DNA of 64,000 nt, taken from assembly GCA_017449765.1 (NCBI GenBank), contig JAFTFE010000130.1, forward strand, positions 31,723 through 95,722. Reading direction: 5' to 3'. This DNA is from Lachnospiraceae bacterium (GTDB lineage Bacteria > Bacillota > Clostridia > Lachnospirales > Lachnospiraceae). Position 1 is the first letter of the stretch. Each line of letters begins with the position of its first letter. The notes below the pieces were generated by a model. The model worked only from the letters and a program-made list of their open reading frames with translations, was not told where the DNA came from and did no database searches. The position numbers and the translations under genes are program-made. Positions 19,824 to 28,796 of the stretch are shown piece by piece.

Positions 19824-22800
19824 CTATAATTCTACGGTTTTGTCAGTCGTCAATCTTTCTTTTCTGCACAGTATATCTACGTTATATTTGCCCGAAGGCA
19901 GATCTTCTCGCGGGAATTCGCATCTGAAGCCTGTAAAATCAACATCCAACTCATCCTTGTTGGTTTCGGCAACATCAGGTCTGTATACCCTGTTAGTTGA
20001 TACAACAAATGAATGCTCATCATTGTAAAATATTACTTTTACATCAATATCATTATTCTTTCTGTACCCCTTTATAAATGCCCAGCCCTCAATATACACT
20101 GTATGAACCACTCTTAATATGTCAATATTGCCTGCTACCTTATCGGACAACTTACCCGATATTTTTTTCTCCGATATTGAACTGTAGCTTTCTCTTTCCT
20201 TCTCAAAGTTATAAGAAAAATCTATCTTGTTCTGAGTCAGATTGATATTATAAAATGGATCATCATCAAATTCAGGGTGCATCTGATAGAGTTTTCTCTG
20301 TTCCTTCATAAGTCTCTGTATCTTAGCGCCATCGGCGAGATCATTTCCCCGGCTAATGGATTCATGATGAAGAAGCACCGCATCATTTCTTACAACATTA
20401 TAGTATCCATGCTCAATCAACTTAAAACACAAATCCACATCATTATACGCCACAGCAAGGTCTTCATTAAATCCTTTTATCTCCTGATACTTTTCTGCCG
20501 ACATAAGAAGACACGCCGCAGTAACGGCTATATAGTCATAATCCATCCGGTTTCTTCCGCAATAATAAATATAATCATCAGTATATCCTGAAAAAGCATG
20601 AGCCGGACCATTCTTAAGATTTACTACTCCCGTATGCTGTATATTGTGGTTATCCGGGTAAAGAAGTTTTGCACCTACTGCACCGGTATGCTTTTGCTCA
20701 GCCTGTCCCAGCATTCGTATCAGCCATTCAGACTCTATAATCTCAATATCGTCATTTAAGAACAGATAATATGTGCCTTTTGCATTTTCTGCGCCTATAT
20801 TACACATTCTTGAAAAGTTAAAATCCATCTTCTCATAAATATATTTTATATTATACTGTTCTGATAATTCTTCATACAACGCTTTATTCTCATCATTGCT
20901 TCCGTTATCGACAAGAATTATCTCATAGTTTTTGTATTCTGTAATCGAATCCAGCGAAGTTATACATCTTTCAAGTATATCATAATTATCTTTTGAAGGA
21001 ATAATTATACTTACGAGGGGATTATCCTCGACCTCATAATTAACTCTGTATTGAAAAATGACATCTATAAGCTCAAGCTTGGCCTTAAGACCGCGTCTTT
21101 TTAAAGCTTCTTCCTTAGCCTTTACCGTAGCCTCTAAAATATACGGCTTAGCCTCGACACTGCCTGCTGTAGACTCCTTCCTTACTCTCCAATGATACAA
21201 AATCTTCGGTATATGTGCAATTCTGTCTGTCTTCTCAGTGAATCTGAGTGTAAAATCATAATCCTGCGCACCTTCAAATCCGGGTCTTAATCCGCCTATC
21301 TCATCTACTATTGTCTTTCTGTATACTCCAAGATGACTTGTGTACATATGTGACATAAATGTATCCGGCGACCAGTCAGGTTTAAAATGCGGCATATATC
21401 TGTCTTTTCCATTATCATCTATCTTGTCTTCATCACTATATATAAAATCAAGGTCTTTATTCTCGTTAAGCTTTTTAACAACTTCATACAGCGCATTTGG
21501 CCGGATTAAATCATCACAATCCATGAATGCTATAAATTCGCCTGTTGCAACCTCTATAGCTGAATTTGTAGCTCTCGAAATATGTCCGTTTTCCTGTCTG
21601 TATACTATTTTAATTTTTTCATTATCTTCATATTTCTTTAATGTCTCTTTAACATTTTTCCACGAAGAATTATCATCGGCAAGGCACAACTCCCAATTGT
21701 CATAAATCTGATTAATAACAGATTCTATACAAGGTATCAGATGTACATCCAACACATTATATACAGGGATTACTACCGATATCTTCGGATTATATGAGAA
21801 AGTCTCATCATATTTTTCCTGAGCCTCAAGTTCTTCAATCCATCTCTGATAATCAGACTCATTTTTTTCCATAAGTTCTTTGTACTTATACTTATATTTT
21901 CCTATCCTTTGCTTCTCTTTCAATTCATCCGATGCAAACCTATACATCACTTTTCTACAGACTTTTCTCGTTGCCAGTCCTACGGCATAGAACGGATTTC
22001 TGATTGCCCTTCTGAATTTATTAATATAAGCTGCCTGTCCGTCTATAATTGCCTCAAGATTTCTTATATGCTGGTCTTTAAGTTCGACATCATTATTTAA
22101 AGAATCAATATCATTTTTAAGTCCGTTTATATTTTCATCAAGATTACTTATATGTTGCTCTTTAAGTTCTAAATCTTCGTTTAAATCAGATATATTTTTA
22201 TCAAGATTTTTTATATGCTGTTCTTTGAGCTCAACTGCATTGTTAAGATTAGCTATATTGGCGTCAAGATTATTTATATGTTGATCCTTGAGTGCAATTT
22301 CTTCGGTCAGGACATTCAATGACGTTGATTTTTTCGAATAATTATTTACATATCTGTATTTCGAATTTTCTCCATGCACATACCTCTGAAAACAAGCTTC
22401 CATATTCTGATATACGGATATATTGTCAGATATAAATCCGAATTTTGCCATAAAATCATCAACGCTTATTCTTTTTTCCAATGCATTAACATTGTCTTTA
22501 TAAAGATACAATATACTTCTGTAAATTAAATATTTAACAGGAACAGAGAAATCAAGCACCCATTCATAATCAAGGCACCATACCTCTCTGTCTGCAACCA
22601 CAAAATTATCAAAGATAGAATCAATATTGGCAATCTTATATGATTTTTCTTTATCCGGTATACATTCCGAAAAGAAAGCTCCAAATTCTTCGGACATTTC
22701 AAAATCCCCGATATATTCATCAGATATATCGAGAACTATATCAAGTGCTTTATTTATGCGTGTAACTATATCATCAATATCATCATGGACAAAATCAACA

Positions 22801-23060
22801 CCTTCAAGTAATGATGTTCCATCTTTAAATTCAAACTTAAGACCGTTATCTGTCTCTTCATAAGGAATAACTTTGATGTCTTTATAAGCCTTAGACAGCA
22901 GTTCATAATTATCTTTCATTTTAGCTATCTGAGTCACGGCTTTATCATTCATTGCCTCTTTGATAACATATCTTACAGAATCTTCATCAATTATGCTTGT
23001 CTTTATCTGAAAATCTGTCCTTCTATATGAATTAAACTTGGTATATAATACTTTCTTCAT
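19824..23060 (-). CDS. Very large GT2 glycosyltransferase with N-terminal module and coiled-coil repeats
   Basis: 1078 residues from the ATG at 23060; the GGAGGGTATA upstream is the ribosome site, not coding. There are three parts. Residues 1-240 form a domain of unknown role. Residues about 247-338 are near-identical 21-residue units around KEQHIKNLD / KDQHIRNLE, predicted coiled coil. Two GT2 domains follow: the first with ISVVIPVYNV, CLADDNSS and FMDCDDLI (about 425-650), the second with VSIIIPSKDNYD, LVDNGSND and FLNDDIEI (about 675-930). A beta-rich tail ends the protein. The layout suits a processive or bifunctional enzyme building a chain for the ABC exporter. It follows the methyltransferase gene directly. 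Confidence 0.9.
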   Translation of the reverse strand: MKKVLYTKFNSYRRTDFQIKTSIIDEDSVRYVIKEAMNDKAVTQIAKMKDNYELLSKAYKDIKVIPYEETDNGLKFEFKDGTSLLEGVDFVHDDIDDIVTRINKALDIVLDISDEYIGDFEMSEEFGAFFSECIPDKEKSYKIANIDSIFDNFVVADREVWCLDYEWVLDFSVPVKYLIYRSILYLYKDNVNALEKRISVDDFMAKFGFISDNISVYQNMEACFQRYVHGENSKYRYVNNYSKKSTSLNVLTEEIALKDQHINNLDANIANLNNAVELKEQHIKNLDKNISDLNEDLELKEQHISNLDENINGLKNDIDSLNNDVELKDQHIRNLEAIIDGQAAYINKFRRAIRNPFYAVGLATRKVCRKVMYRFASDELKEKQRIGKYKYKYKELMEKNESDYQRWIEELEAQEKYDETFSYNPKISVVIPVYNVLDVHLIPCIESVINQIYDNWELCLADDNSSWKNVKETLKKYEDNEKIKIVYRQENGHISRATNSAIEVATGEFIAFMDCDDLIRPNALYEVVKKLNENKDLDFIYSDEDKIDDNGKDRYMPHFKPDWSPDTFMSHMYTSHLGVYRKTIVDEIGGLRPGFEGAQDYDFTLRFTEKTDRIAHIPKILYHWRVRKESTAGSVEAKPYILEATVKAKEEALKRRGLKAKLELIDVIFQYRVNYEVEDNPLVSIIIPSKDNYDILERCITSLDSITEYKNYEIILVDNGSNDENKALYEELSEQYNIKYIYEKMDFNFSRMCNIGAENAKGTYYLFLNDDIEIIESEWLIRMLGQAEQKHTGAVGAKLLYPDNHNIQHTGVVNLKNGPAHAFSGYTDDYIYYCGRNRMDYDYIAVTAACLLMSAEKYQEIKGFNEDLAVAYNDVDLCFKLIEHGYYNVVRNDAVLLHHESISRGNDLADGAKIQRLMKEQRKLYQMHPEFDDDPFYNINLTQNKIDFSYNFEKERESYSSISEKKISGKLSDKVAGNIDILRVVHTVYIEGWAFIKGYRKNNDIDVKVIFYNDEHSFVVSTNRVYRPDVAETNKDELDVDFTGFRCEFPREDLPSGKYNVDILCRKERLTTDKTVEL

Positions 23061-23072
23061 TATACCCTCCAA

Positions 23073-23984
23073 TTAGCAGCTTATCACTATGAAAGAATTG
23101 GCAAATTGCTCAAACATACCATCTTCGCACAACGAGTCGTAAACCAGAACCTCATCAAACAACACATATCTGTCCCTGTCATATGCCGGAGATATGCTTT
23201 TTATATCTCCTTTTTTAGGCAGATATTCTTCCGAATACACCTCAAGAGGAAGCTTATAATCAGGAACAGGATAATAGAATTCGTTGTTTTCAAATCCTGA
23301 TTCCTTAAGCAGATTCTCTAATCCGTCTCTTGAAAATGTCCTCACTCTGTCAACATCATTATATCCCTGTATACCATCAAATAAGCCGCCTGTATGATCC
23401 TCGGTAGCACCTGCCCAATACTTAAGACCATACTTATTCTCAATGGCAATTAACAGTTTTCCTCCCGGTTTTAGCAGGGATTTTACTTTTTTTAACATAT
23501 CCGCAAACGGATTATCACTGTTAATATAATATATTGAATATTCCAATACTCCGACCAAAGATATATAATCATACTTTTCTTTAAACTCAATATCCTCGAA
23601 GTTACCTACAATTATTTCAAGATTATCATAATCTTTATTTCTGTAAGCATTAATCATCGATCTTCTCTTGGATAAGTCAACCGCTGTCACTTGCTTTGTC
23701 CTGCGGCAAAACAGTCCCGATATCGCACCACATCCTGCACCTATCTCAAGCAGAGTTTTCTCACTGTCAAAGTCATACCAGTCAAGTACATTCTGGCGAA
23801 TCTTAGAAAAATGATACAGGTATGTCCATTCATTTTCCTTTGTAAGCCTCTCCTCCAGTTCTTCAGAAGAATTACATTCTTTTATAATTTCCAGCATGCT
23901 TTCTTCAATATCTCCGTCGCTGTACTCATCAGTTCCTTTGTAGAAATCATAATTAAGTTTTACTTTTCCGATATACTCTTCCAT
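23073..23984 (-). CDS. Class I SAM-dependent methyltransferase
   Basis: 303 residues from the ATG at 23984 (AGGAAATAT before it); an ATG 12 bp upstream has no site. The SAM-binding motif I is LLEIGAGCGAISGLF near residue 90, followed by VTAVDLSKRR and motif IV-like YDYISLVGVLEY. The position between the exporter ATPase and the giant glycosyltransferase suggests methylation of the growing glycan, possibly a chain-end cap. In ABC-type O-antigen systems such caps are read by a C-terminal domain on the exporter ATPase. That link is inference; the methyl acceptor is unknown. Confidence 0.88.
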   Translation of the reverse strand: MEEYIGKVKLNYDFYKGTDEYSDGDIEESMLEIIKECNSSEELEERLTKENEWTYLYHFSKIRQNVLDWYDFDSEKTLLEIGAGCGAISGLFCRRTKQVTAVDLSKRRSMINAYRNKDYDNLEIIVGNFEDIEFKEKYDYISLVGVLEYSIYYINSDNPFADMLKKVKSLLKPGGKLLIAIENKYGLKYWAGATEDHTGGLFDGIQGYNDVDRVRTFSRDGLENLLKESGFENNEFYYPVPDYKLPLEVYSEEYLPKKGDIKSISPAYDRDRYVLFDEVLVYDSLCEDGMFEQFANSFIVISC

Positions 23985-23996
23985 ATATTTCCTCAT

Positions 23997-25274
23997 TTAG
24001 ATTATTTTTACTTCTGAATTCATATCATAGAATCCAACAGTGTTTTTTTCTGATATTACCGATATGCTGCATATATTATAAAGTCTGTCATAAACTTGAA
24101 AATCATCGTTCTCAAACCTTGTACAGCCAAGCGACAAAAGATATTGCCCTCCCTGCAAATTATTATTCTGTCTGAATGTAATTACCCTTTCATCTCCCGG
24201 ATTAAGCCTGCCTATATCGGAATTCTCATACATTGTATTAGTTCCTGTTATATCAGTTCCTTTGATATCCTTTATAGTAAATGCCACAATAGGATTTTCC
24301 GCATTTGAATTGGCTCTGATTTTTATCTTTATTGTAAAAAATGTATTTTTTATCAATGTACTTGTATATACTTCATCATCATCAACAACCGCAAAATCCA
24401 CAATGTCTACCAAATGATCTCCGTATTCCTGATAATCCGGATTAATTACATAATTATCTTTCCAATGTTCCTGAGCATTTTCATTATGTGTTATATCATT
24501 GATACCTTTTTGTGTACCTGAATAATTATTCTCATCTAATTGTCCGACCAGTACCTTCTTGTATGTGTCTATGACATCAAACGGATTACCTTCTGCAATC
24601 TTATGTCCTTTATTAAGAAGTATTGCCCTGTCACAGTATTTACTTATACTGCTCAAATCATGACTTACAAAAAGTATAGTCTTACCGTTGTTTTTAAATT
24701 CTTCAAATTTTTTAAAACACTTTGCCTGAAAGAACACATCTCCTACAGAAAGAGCTTCATCTACAATAAGAATCTCCGGATCAATATTTATTGCAACTGC
24801 AAATGCAAGTCGAACAAACATACCCGAAGAATAAGTTTTTACAGGTTGATTTATAAAATCTCCTATATCTGCAAATGTAAGAATATCATCAAGCTTTTCA
24901 TCTATCTCCTCTCTTGAAAAACCAATCATAGTTCCGTTGAGATAGACATTCTCAATCCCGGTATATTCCATATTAAAACCCGCTCCAAGTTCCAATAAGG
25001 CTGATATTCTGCCATCTATATCAACCTCTCCTTCAGTAGGATTAAGCACACCTGTAATAATCTTAAGTATAGTAGATTTACCCGCACCATTGGTTCCTAT
25101 TATACCAACACATTCGCCCTTTTTAACTTCAAAATCAAGATTGTGCAAAGCATAATGTTCCTTGTATACCTTTTTCTTAGATAATCCGAAGGTCTCCTTC
25201 AATCTGTCTGTAGGTTTATCATATAATTTATATAATTTTGTAACATTATTAACTCTTATCGCTATATCGTTCAT
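23997..25274 (-). CDS. Polysaccharide ABC exporter ATPase with extra C-terminal domain (Wzt/TagH type)
   Basis: 425 residues from the ATG at 25274, with AAGGAT upstream. The ATPase part (1-240) has Walker A GIIGTNGAGKST, signature YSSGMFVRLAF, Walker B ILIVDEALSVGD and switch FVSHDLSS. Residues about 270-425 form an additional beta-rich domain (FAVVDDDEVYTSTLIKNTFF onward) like the Wzt carbohydrate-binding domain that recognises the finished chain end. It pairs with the permease gene just upstream. The start lies 20 bp inside the expected spacing after the permease stop. Confidence 0.93.
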   Translation of the reverse strand: MNDIAIRVNNVTKLYKLYDKPTDRLKETFGLSKKKVYKEHYALHNLDFEVKKGECVGIIGTNGAGKSTILKIITGVLNPTEGEVDIDGRISALLELGAGFNMEYTGIENVYLNGTMIGFSREEIDEKLDDILTFADIGDFINQPVKTYSSGMFVRLAFAVAINIDPEILIVDEALSVGDVFFQAKCFKKFEEFKNNGKTILFVSHDLSSISKYCDRAILLNKGHKIAEGNPFDVIDTYKKVLVGQLDENNYSGTQKGINDITHNENAQEHWKDNYVINPDYQEYGDHLVDIVDFAVVDDDEVYTSTLIKNTFFTIKIKIRANSNAENPIVAFTIKDIKGTDITGTNTMYENSDIGRLNPGDERVITFRQNNNLQGGQYLLSLGCTRFENDDFQVYDRLYNICSISVISEKNTVGFYDMNSEVKII

Positions 25275-25294
25275 ATCCGTTAATATCCTTATAC

Positions 25295-26110
25295 TTACAA
25301 TACATCTGCAAAATGCACCTTTAATTTGCCAAATACTTTTCTTCCAAGTACAAACATTAATATAGTAAACACCCAGAAATACGTTGTCCACAGTAATTTA
25401 TCAGTAATCCAACGCTTATAGAGAAGCGCATCTCTGAAGCCATCAACTATATAATACACCGGATTAAGTTTAAATATCCGTCTTACCGTCGTAGATTGAA
25501 GCATGGAAATATCCCACATGATAGGCGTAAGCCATACGCCTATCTGAAGGATTATATTTATAATCTGTGTAAGATCCTTAAAAAAACATACTATCGCAGA
25601 TGTGAGATATGATATGCCAAGCAGCATTACAAACATACAAAATATATAGTATATAATCTGTATACTATATAAGTCAGGTTTGTATCCATAAAACCAGCAA
25701 AGCATGAAAACTATGGCTGTAAAGAAAATATGAACAAATATTGATGATATTATTTTGACTATAGGTAATATATCTATATTAAATACTACTTTTTTAACCA
25801 GATAGTTATATTCTATCAGCGCATTAGTTCCGCCGTTAAGAGCTTCAGAAAAATAAAACCATGGCACAAGTCCCGCCATAAGCCATAAAATAAACGGGTA
25901 GCCTTCTACCCCCGGTGACCTTAAACCCTTACTAAATACGAACCAATATACAACAATTGTAATGGTCGGCTGTACAAACGCCCAGATTATACCGAAGAAC
26001 GATCCTGCGTATTTTGTTTTAAAATCATTTTTTGACAGACCGGCTATAAGCTTCCTATTTCGATATATATCTCTGAAATATCCTGGTTTTTTTGCTGCAG
26101 TTGATGACAT
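25295..26110 (-). CDS. Polysaccharide ABC exporter permease (Wzm/TagG type)
   Basis: 271 residues with six membrane helices in the ABC-2 pattern. The amphipathic N-terminus (LIAGLSKNDFKTKYAGSFFG) precedes the first helix, and the FILWLMAGLVPWFYFSEAL stretch is typical of Wzm/TagG permeases that export O-antigen or teichoic acid. The ATG overlaps the rfbC stop (TAATG). Together with the next gene it forms a complete exporter, separate from the Wzx/Wzy pair at the far end of the locus. Confidence 0.93.
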   Translation of the reverse strand: MSSTAAKKPGYFRDIYRNRKLIAGLSKNDFKTKYAGSFFGIIWAFVQPTITIVVYWFVFSKGLRSPGVEGYPFILWLMAGLVPWFYFSEALNGGTNALIEYNYLVKKVVFNIDILPIVKIISSIFVHIFFTAIVFMLCWFYGYKPDLYSIQIIYYIFCMFVMLLGISYLTSAIVCFFKDLTQIINIILQIGVWLTPIMWDISMLQSTTVRRIFKLNPVYYIVDGFRDALLYKRWITDKLLWTTYFWVFTILMFVLGRKVFGKLKVHFADVL

Positions 26111-26691
26111 TATCTGTTCTCCTGATAGTCTTTAATTCCGCCCCATTTGTGGTCTTTATCTGATATAGTCAAATCTTTTCTTTCCATTCCGTCAGGCATA
26201 GGCCAATCAATACCAATATCCGGATCTGACCATAACAAACCACCTTCATCATTTGGATGATAAAAATCAGTACATTTGTAACAAAATTCTGCATTGTCTG
26301 ATAAAACAATAAATCCATGAGCAAAATTCTTCGGAATAAAAAACTGTTTTTTATTCTCTGCAGAAAGCCTTACACCAAACCACTTACCAAATGTCTTTGA
26401 CCCTTCTCTTAAGTCAACTGCCACATCGAATACTTCTCCACTGACAACTCTTACAAGCTTATCCTGTGGATAATTTATCTGAAAATGTAAACCTCTAAGT
26501 ACACCTTTTTTAGAACTTGACTGATTATCCTGTACAAATTCCATATCTATACCTGCGGCCTTAAAATCATTATAATTGTAAATCTCCATAAAGTATCCTC
26601 TCTCATCACCGAAAACAGATGGAGTTATAACTTTAAGGCCTTCTATGTCACATGTTTCAACTGTGATTTTACCTATTTTTTCGACCGACAT
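26110..26691 (-). CDS. rfbC: dTDP-4-dehydrorhamnose 3,5-epimerase
   Basis: 193 residues, standard length for RmlC. Family hallmarks are FGDERGYFMEIYN, DNQSSSKKGVLRGLHFQ with the catalytic His, the LVRVVSGEVFDVAVDLR strand and FAHGFIVLSD. It makes dTDP-4-keto-rhamnose from dTDP-4-keto-6-deoxyglucose. The genes for the other three steps (rfbA, rfbB, rfbD) are not in this window. It is the first gene of the polysaccharide locus and has GGAGG 7 bp before its ATG. Confidence 0.95.
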   Translation of the reverse strand: MSVEKIGKITVETCDIEGLKVITPSVFGDERGYFMEIYNYNDFKAAGIDMEFVQDNQSSSKKGVLRGLHFQINYPQDKLVRVVSGEVFDVAVDLREGSKTFGKWFGVRLSAENKKQFFIPKNFAHGFIVLSDNAEFCYKCTDFYHPNDEGGLLWSDPDIGIDWPMPDGMERKDLTISDKDHKWGGIKDYQENR

Positions 26692-26721
26692 CTACACACC
26701 TCCATTATTATAATACACATA

Positions 26722-26749
26722 ATTACATATATTATATACTATTAGTCAA
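26722..26749 (-). promoter_or_regulatory. Possible promoter of the polysaccharide locus
   Basis: On the minus strand TTGACT (26749-26744) and TGTAAT (26727-26722) are 16 bp apart, about 30 bp before the rfbC ATG. It is the only good -35 box in the divergent gap. The region is so AT-rich that other -10 boxes are possible. Confidence 0.4.
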
Positions 26750-26856
26750 TTTTTTACAATAATTCCTTTCTTAAAATTCTTCTTTTTCGTAATATATATA
26801 TTCAAAAATACACAAAATATTTATTAAAACTATATTCCCATAAGGTTTTTACAGGA

Positions 26857-26885
26857 TTGCACTAATAGCTTTTTTAGGCTATAAT
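26857..26885 (+). promoter_or_regulatory. Sigma-A type promoter for the UDPGP-type gene
   Basis: TTGCAC (26857-26862), 17 bp, TATAAT (26880-26885), 33 bp before the ATG at 26919. It is close to the housekeeping consensus. Confidence 0.75.
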
Positions 26886-26918
26886 ACATTATAAAAAAAC
26901 AAAAAGGAACATAATTTT

Positions 26919-28187
26919 ATGAATTCTAACATTAATAATGAAGATACAGCGTTATCCGACAAAAGTAAGTATTCGGAGAAGTTTATCTCGGACATTTTAG
27001 AAAAATGTGGTCAGGACAAGCTTTTTACTTACTATAATAACCTCAATCCAAATGAGAAAATAATATTGGCAAGGCAAATAGAAGATATTGACTGGTCTTT
27101 CCTTGAGCCGCACAAATCATACGCTTCAGATAAGAATATTTCTCCGATAAATATTATGTCTGTAGATAATATTAAAGAAAAAAAAGACGAATATTCCAAA
27201 ATAGGAATAAAATCCATACAAGAGGGAAAGCTTGCCCTTGTACTTCTTGCCGGCGGTCAGGGAACACGTCTTGGATATGACCATCCAAAAGGTATGTTTG
27301 ATGTAGGAATAAGCAAAAGTCTCTATATATTTGAGGCACTCATTAATAATACAATGAAAGTTGTCGAACAGGCAGGATGTTTTATACCGTTTTACATTAT
27401 GACAAGTTCCATCAATAATGACGAGACTATAGCCTTCTTCAAAGAACACGATTATTTTGGATATAATCCGGAATATATAACATTTTTTGTACAGGAATCG
27501 AACCCTGTTACAGATTTTGAAGGTAATGTACTTCTATCCGATAGAACTTCGCTCTGCATATCACCTAATGGTAATGGCGGATGGTTTTCATCCATGGACA
27601 AAAACGGTCTGCTTCATACTATCCTTGATTCTCCTGTGGAATGGATTAATGTTTTCTCAGTGGACAACGTCCTTCAGGGCATTGCGGATCCGGTATTTTT
27701 AGGAGCAACCATTGACAGCGGACTTACCTGCGGAGCAAAGGTTGTCGCAAAAGCCGCTCCCGATGAAAAGGTTGGTGCAATCTGTTCAATGAACGGCCGT
27801 CCACATATTATTGAATATTATGAATTATCTCAGGAGATGATGAACGAAAAAAATCCTGATGGAACATACGCATACGGATACGGTGTTATCCTTAATTATC
27901 TTTTTCCGGTAAAAAAGCTTACACGTACGCTTAATTCGGAAATGCCATTACACATAGTCAAAAAAGCGGTTCCATATATGGATTATGATGGTAATTTCAT
28001 ATCTTCTGATGAAGTTAACGCATTTAAGTATGAGACTTTAGCACTCGACCTTATACATGCAATGGATACTTGTCTTGCTTATGAAATTGAACGAGATAAG
28101 GAATTCGCACCAATCAAAAATAAATCCGGCATTGATTCAATAGATACAGCACGGGAATTGCTTATAAAAAATGGTGTGGAACTATAA
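26919..28187 (+). CDS. UDPGP-type UTP--sugar-1-phosphate uridylyltransferase
   Basis: 422 residues. The nucleotide-binding loop LLAGGQGTRLGYDHPKGMFDVG is near residue 105. Further blocks typical of the eukaryote-like UDPGP/UAP family follow (FYIMTSSINND, NGNGGWFSSM, INVFSVDNVLQ). It activates glucose-1-P, GlcNAc-1-P or a related sugar phosphate to the UDP-sugar, and so may feed the divergent polysaccharide locus. Exact substrate cannot be read. It has a strong promoter and an AAAGGA ribosome site. The gene is transcribed alone and away from the locus. Confidence 0.92.
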   Translation: MNSNINNEDTALSDKSKYSEKFISDILEKCGQDKLFTYYNNLNPNEKIILARQIEDIDWSFLEPHKSYASDKNISPINIMSVDNIKEKKDEYSKIGIKSIQEGKLALVLLAGGQGTRLGYDHPKGMFDVGISKSLYIFEALINNTMKVVEQAGCFIPFYIMTSSINNDETIAFFKEHDYFGYNPEYITFFVQESNPVTDFEGNVLLSDRTSLCISPNGNGGWFSSMDKNGLLHTILDSPVEWINVFSVDNVLQGIADPVFLGATIDSGLTCGAKVVAKAAPDEKVGAICSMNGRPHIIEYYELSQEMMNEKNPDGTYAYGYGVILNYLFPVKKLTRTLNSEMPLHIVKKAVPYMDYDGNFISSDEVNAFKYETLALDLIHAMDTCLAYEIERDKEFAPIKNKSGIDSIDTARELLIKNGVEL

Positions 28188-28208
28188 ATTTATCTTATAT
28201 GAAGAATA

Positions 28209-28677
28209 GTCGGTTAGATGGTATGGTATACTTTGTTTACCGATAATGCAAGCTATTATATGAAGTCTTCCGCTGACTCGTTCTCACTCCGTGTTTGACG
28301 TCGGCCTACTAACCTCATAAACCATCAGAAATAGAGAGTTTAAAACTTTTTTCATAAATGAAAAAGCTCTAAACTCTCTATTTCTTCTGCTTTATTCGCT
28401 AAGTAGACACGTCAAACAAGGGTCAGCTTGAAGACTCATATAACACTTGCATTTTATCTGCAATCAAATTATACCTCCCTCTAACCGACACGCTACGCGT
28501 ATAACATATAATATCATTCATCTTTTGATTTACTTAATAACCCTATGCTTTTATTCGGGCGAAAACACGATATTTTGCCCCCCATAACTCCTGTGCCCTT
28601 TGACAACGGCATATAAATATTATCCTTATCATGCCTATATCATAACCTTTTAAAGCATACCATACCCTCTAACCGAC
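28209..28677. repeat. Long imperfect palindrome with a third copy of its end sequence
   Basis: The 609-bp gap 28188-28796 holds no gene. From 28209 to 28489 the DNA is an imperfect inverted repeat with arms of roughly 130-140 bp. The left arm starts GTCGGTTAGATGGTATGG and the right arm, read in reverse, GTCGGTTAGAGGGAGG. Further matches occur at ATGCAAG, TATATGA, GTCTTC, GCTGAC and TGTTTGACGT. The centre is a perfect 14-bp stem (28329-28342 with 28370-28383). A third inverted copy of the terminal sequence (GTCGGTTAGAGGGTATGG) ends at 28677. This resembles a small non-autonomous element or a pair of them. No transposase is present. Confidence 0.75.
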
Positions 28678-28702
28678 ATTTACTCAGAAAAATATTTTCA
28701 TC

Positions 28703-28735
28703 TTTAAGGTATATTTAAGGTTCGGGTTATATACT
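28703..28735 (+). promoter_or_regulatory. Direct repeats TTTAAGG and -10 box before the beta-helix lipoprotein
   Basis: TTTAAGG occurs at 28703-28709 and again at 28714-28720, an 11-bp period. TATACT follows at 28730-28735 with no good -35 hexamer. An 11-bp spaced repeat just upstream of a -10 box is the usual layout for OmpR/PhoB-family activators. Confidence 0.45.
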
Positions 28736-28796
28736 TACCTCAAGATAAGCAAAAAGAAACACTTAAAAATTAACGTTTATAAGGAGGTAAGGGCTT

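Noticed and set aside
28188-28796. Riboswitch in the long gap before the beta-helix lipoprotein
   Set aside because: The strong pairing is a symmetric two-arm palindrome with repeated ends, not a known aptamer, and it lies upstream of the likely promoter.
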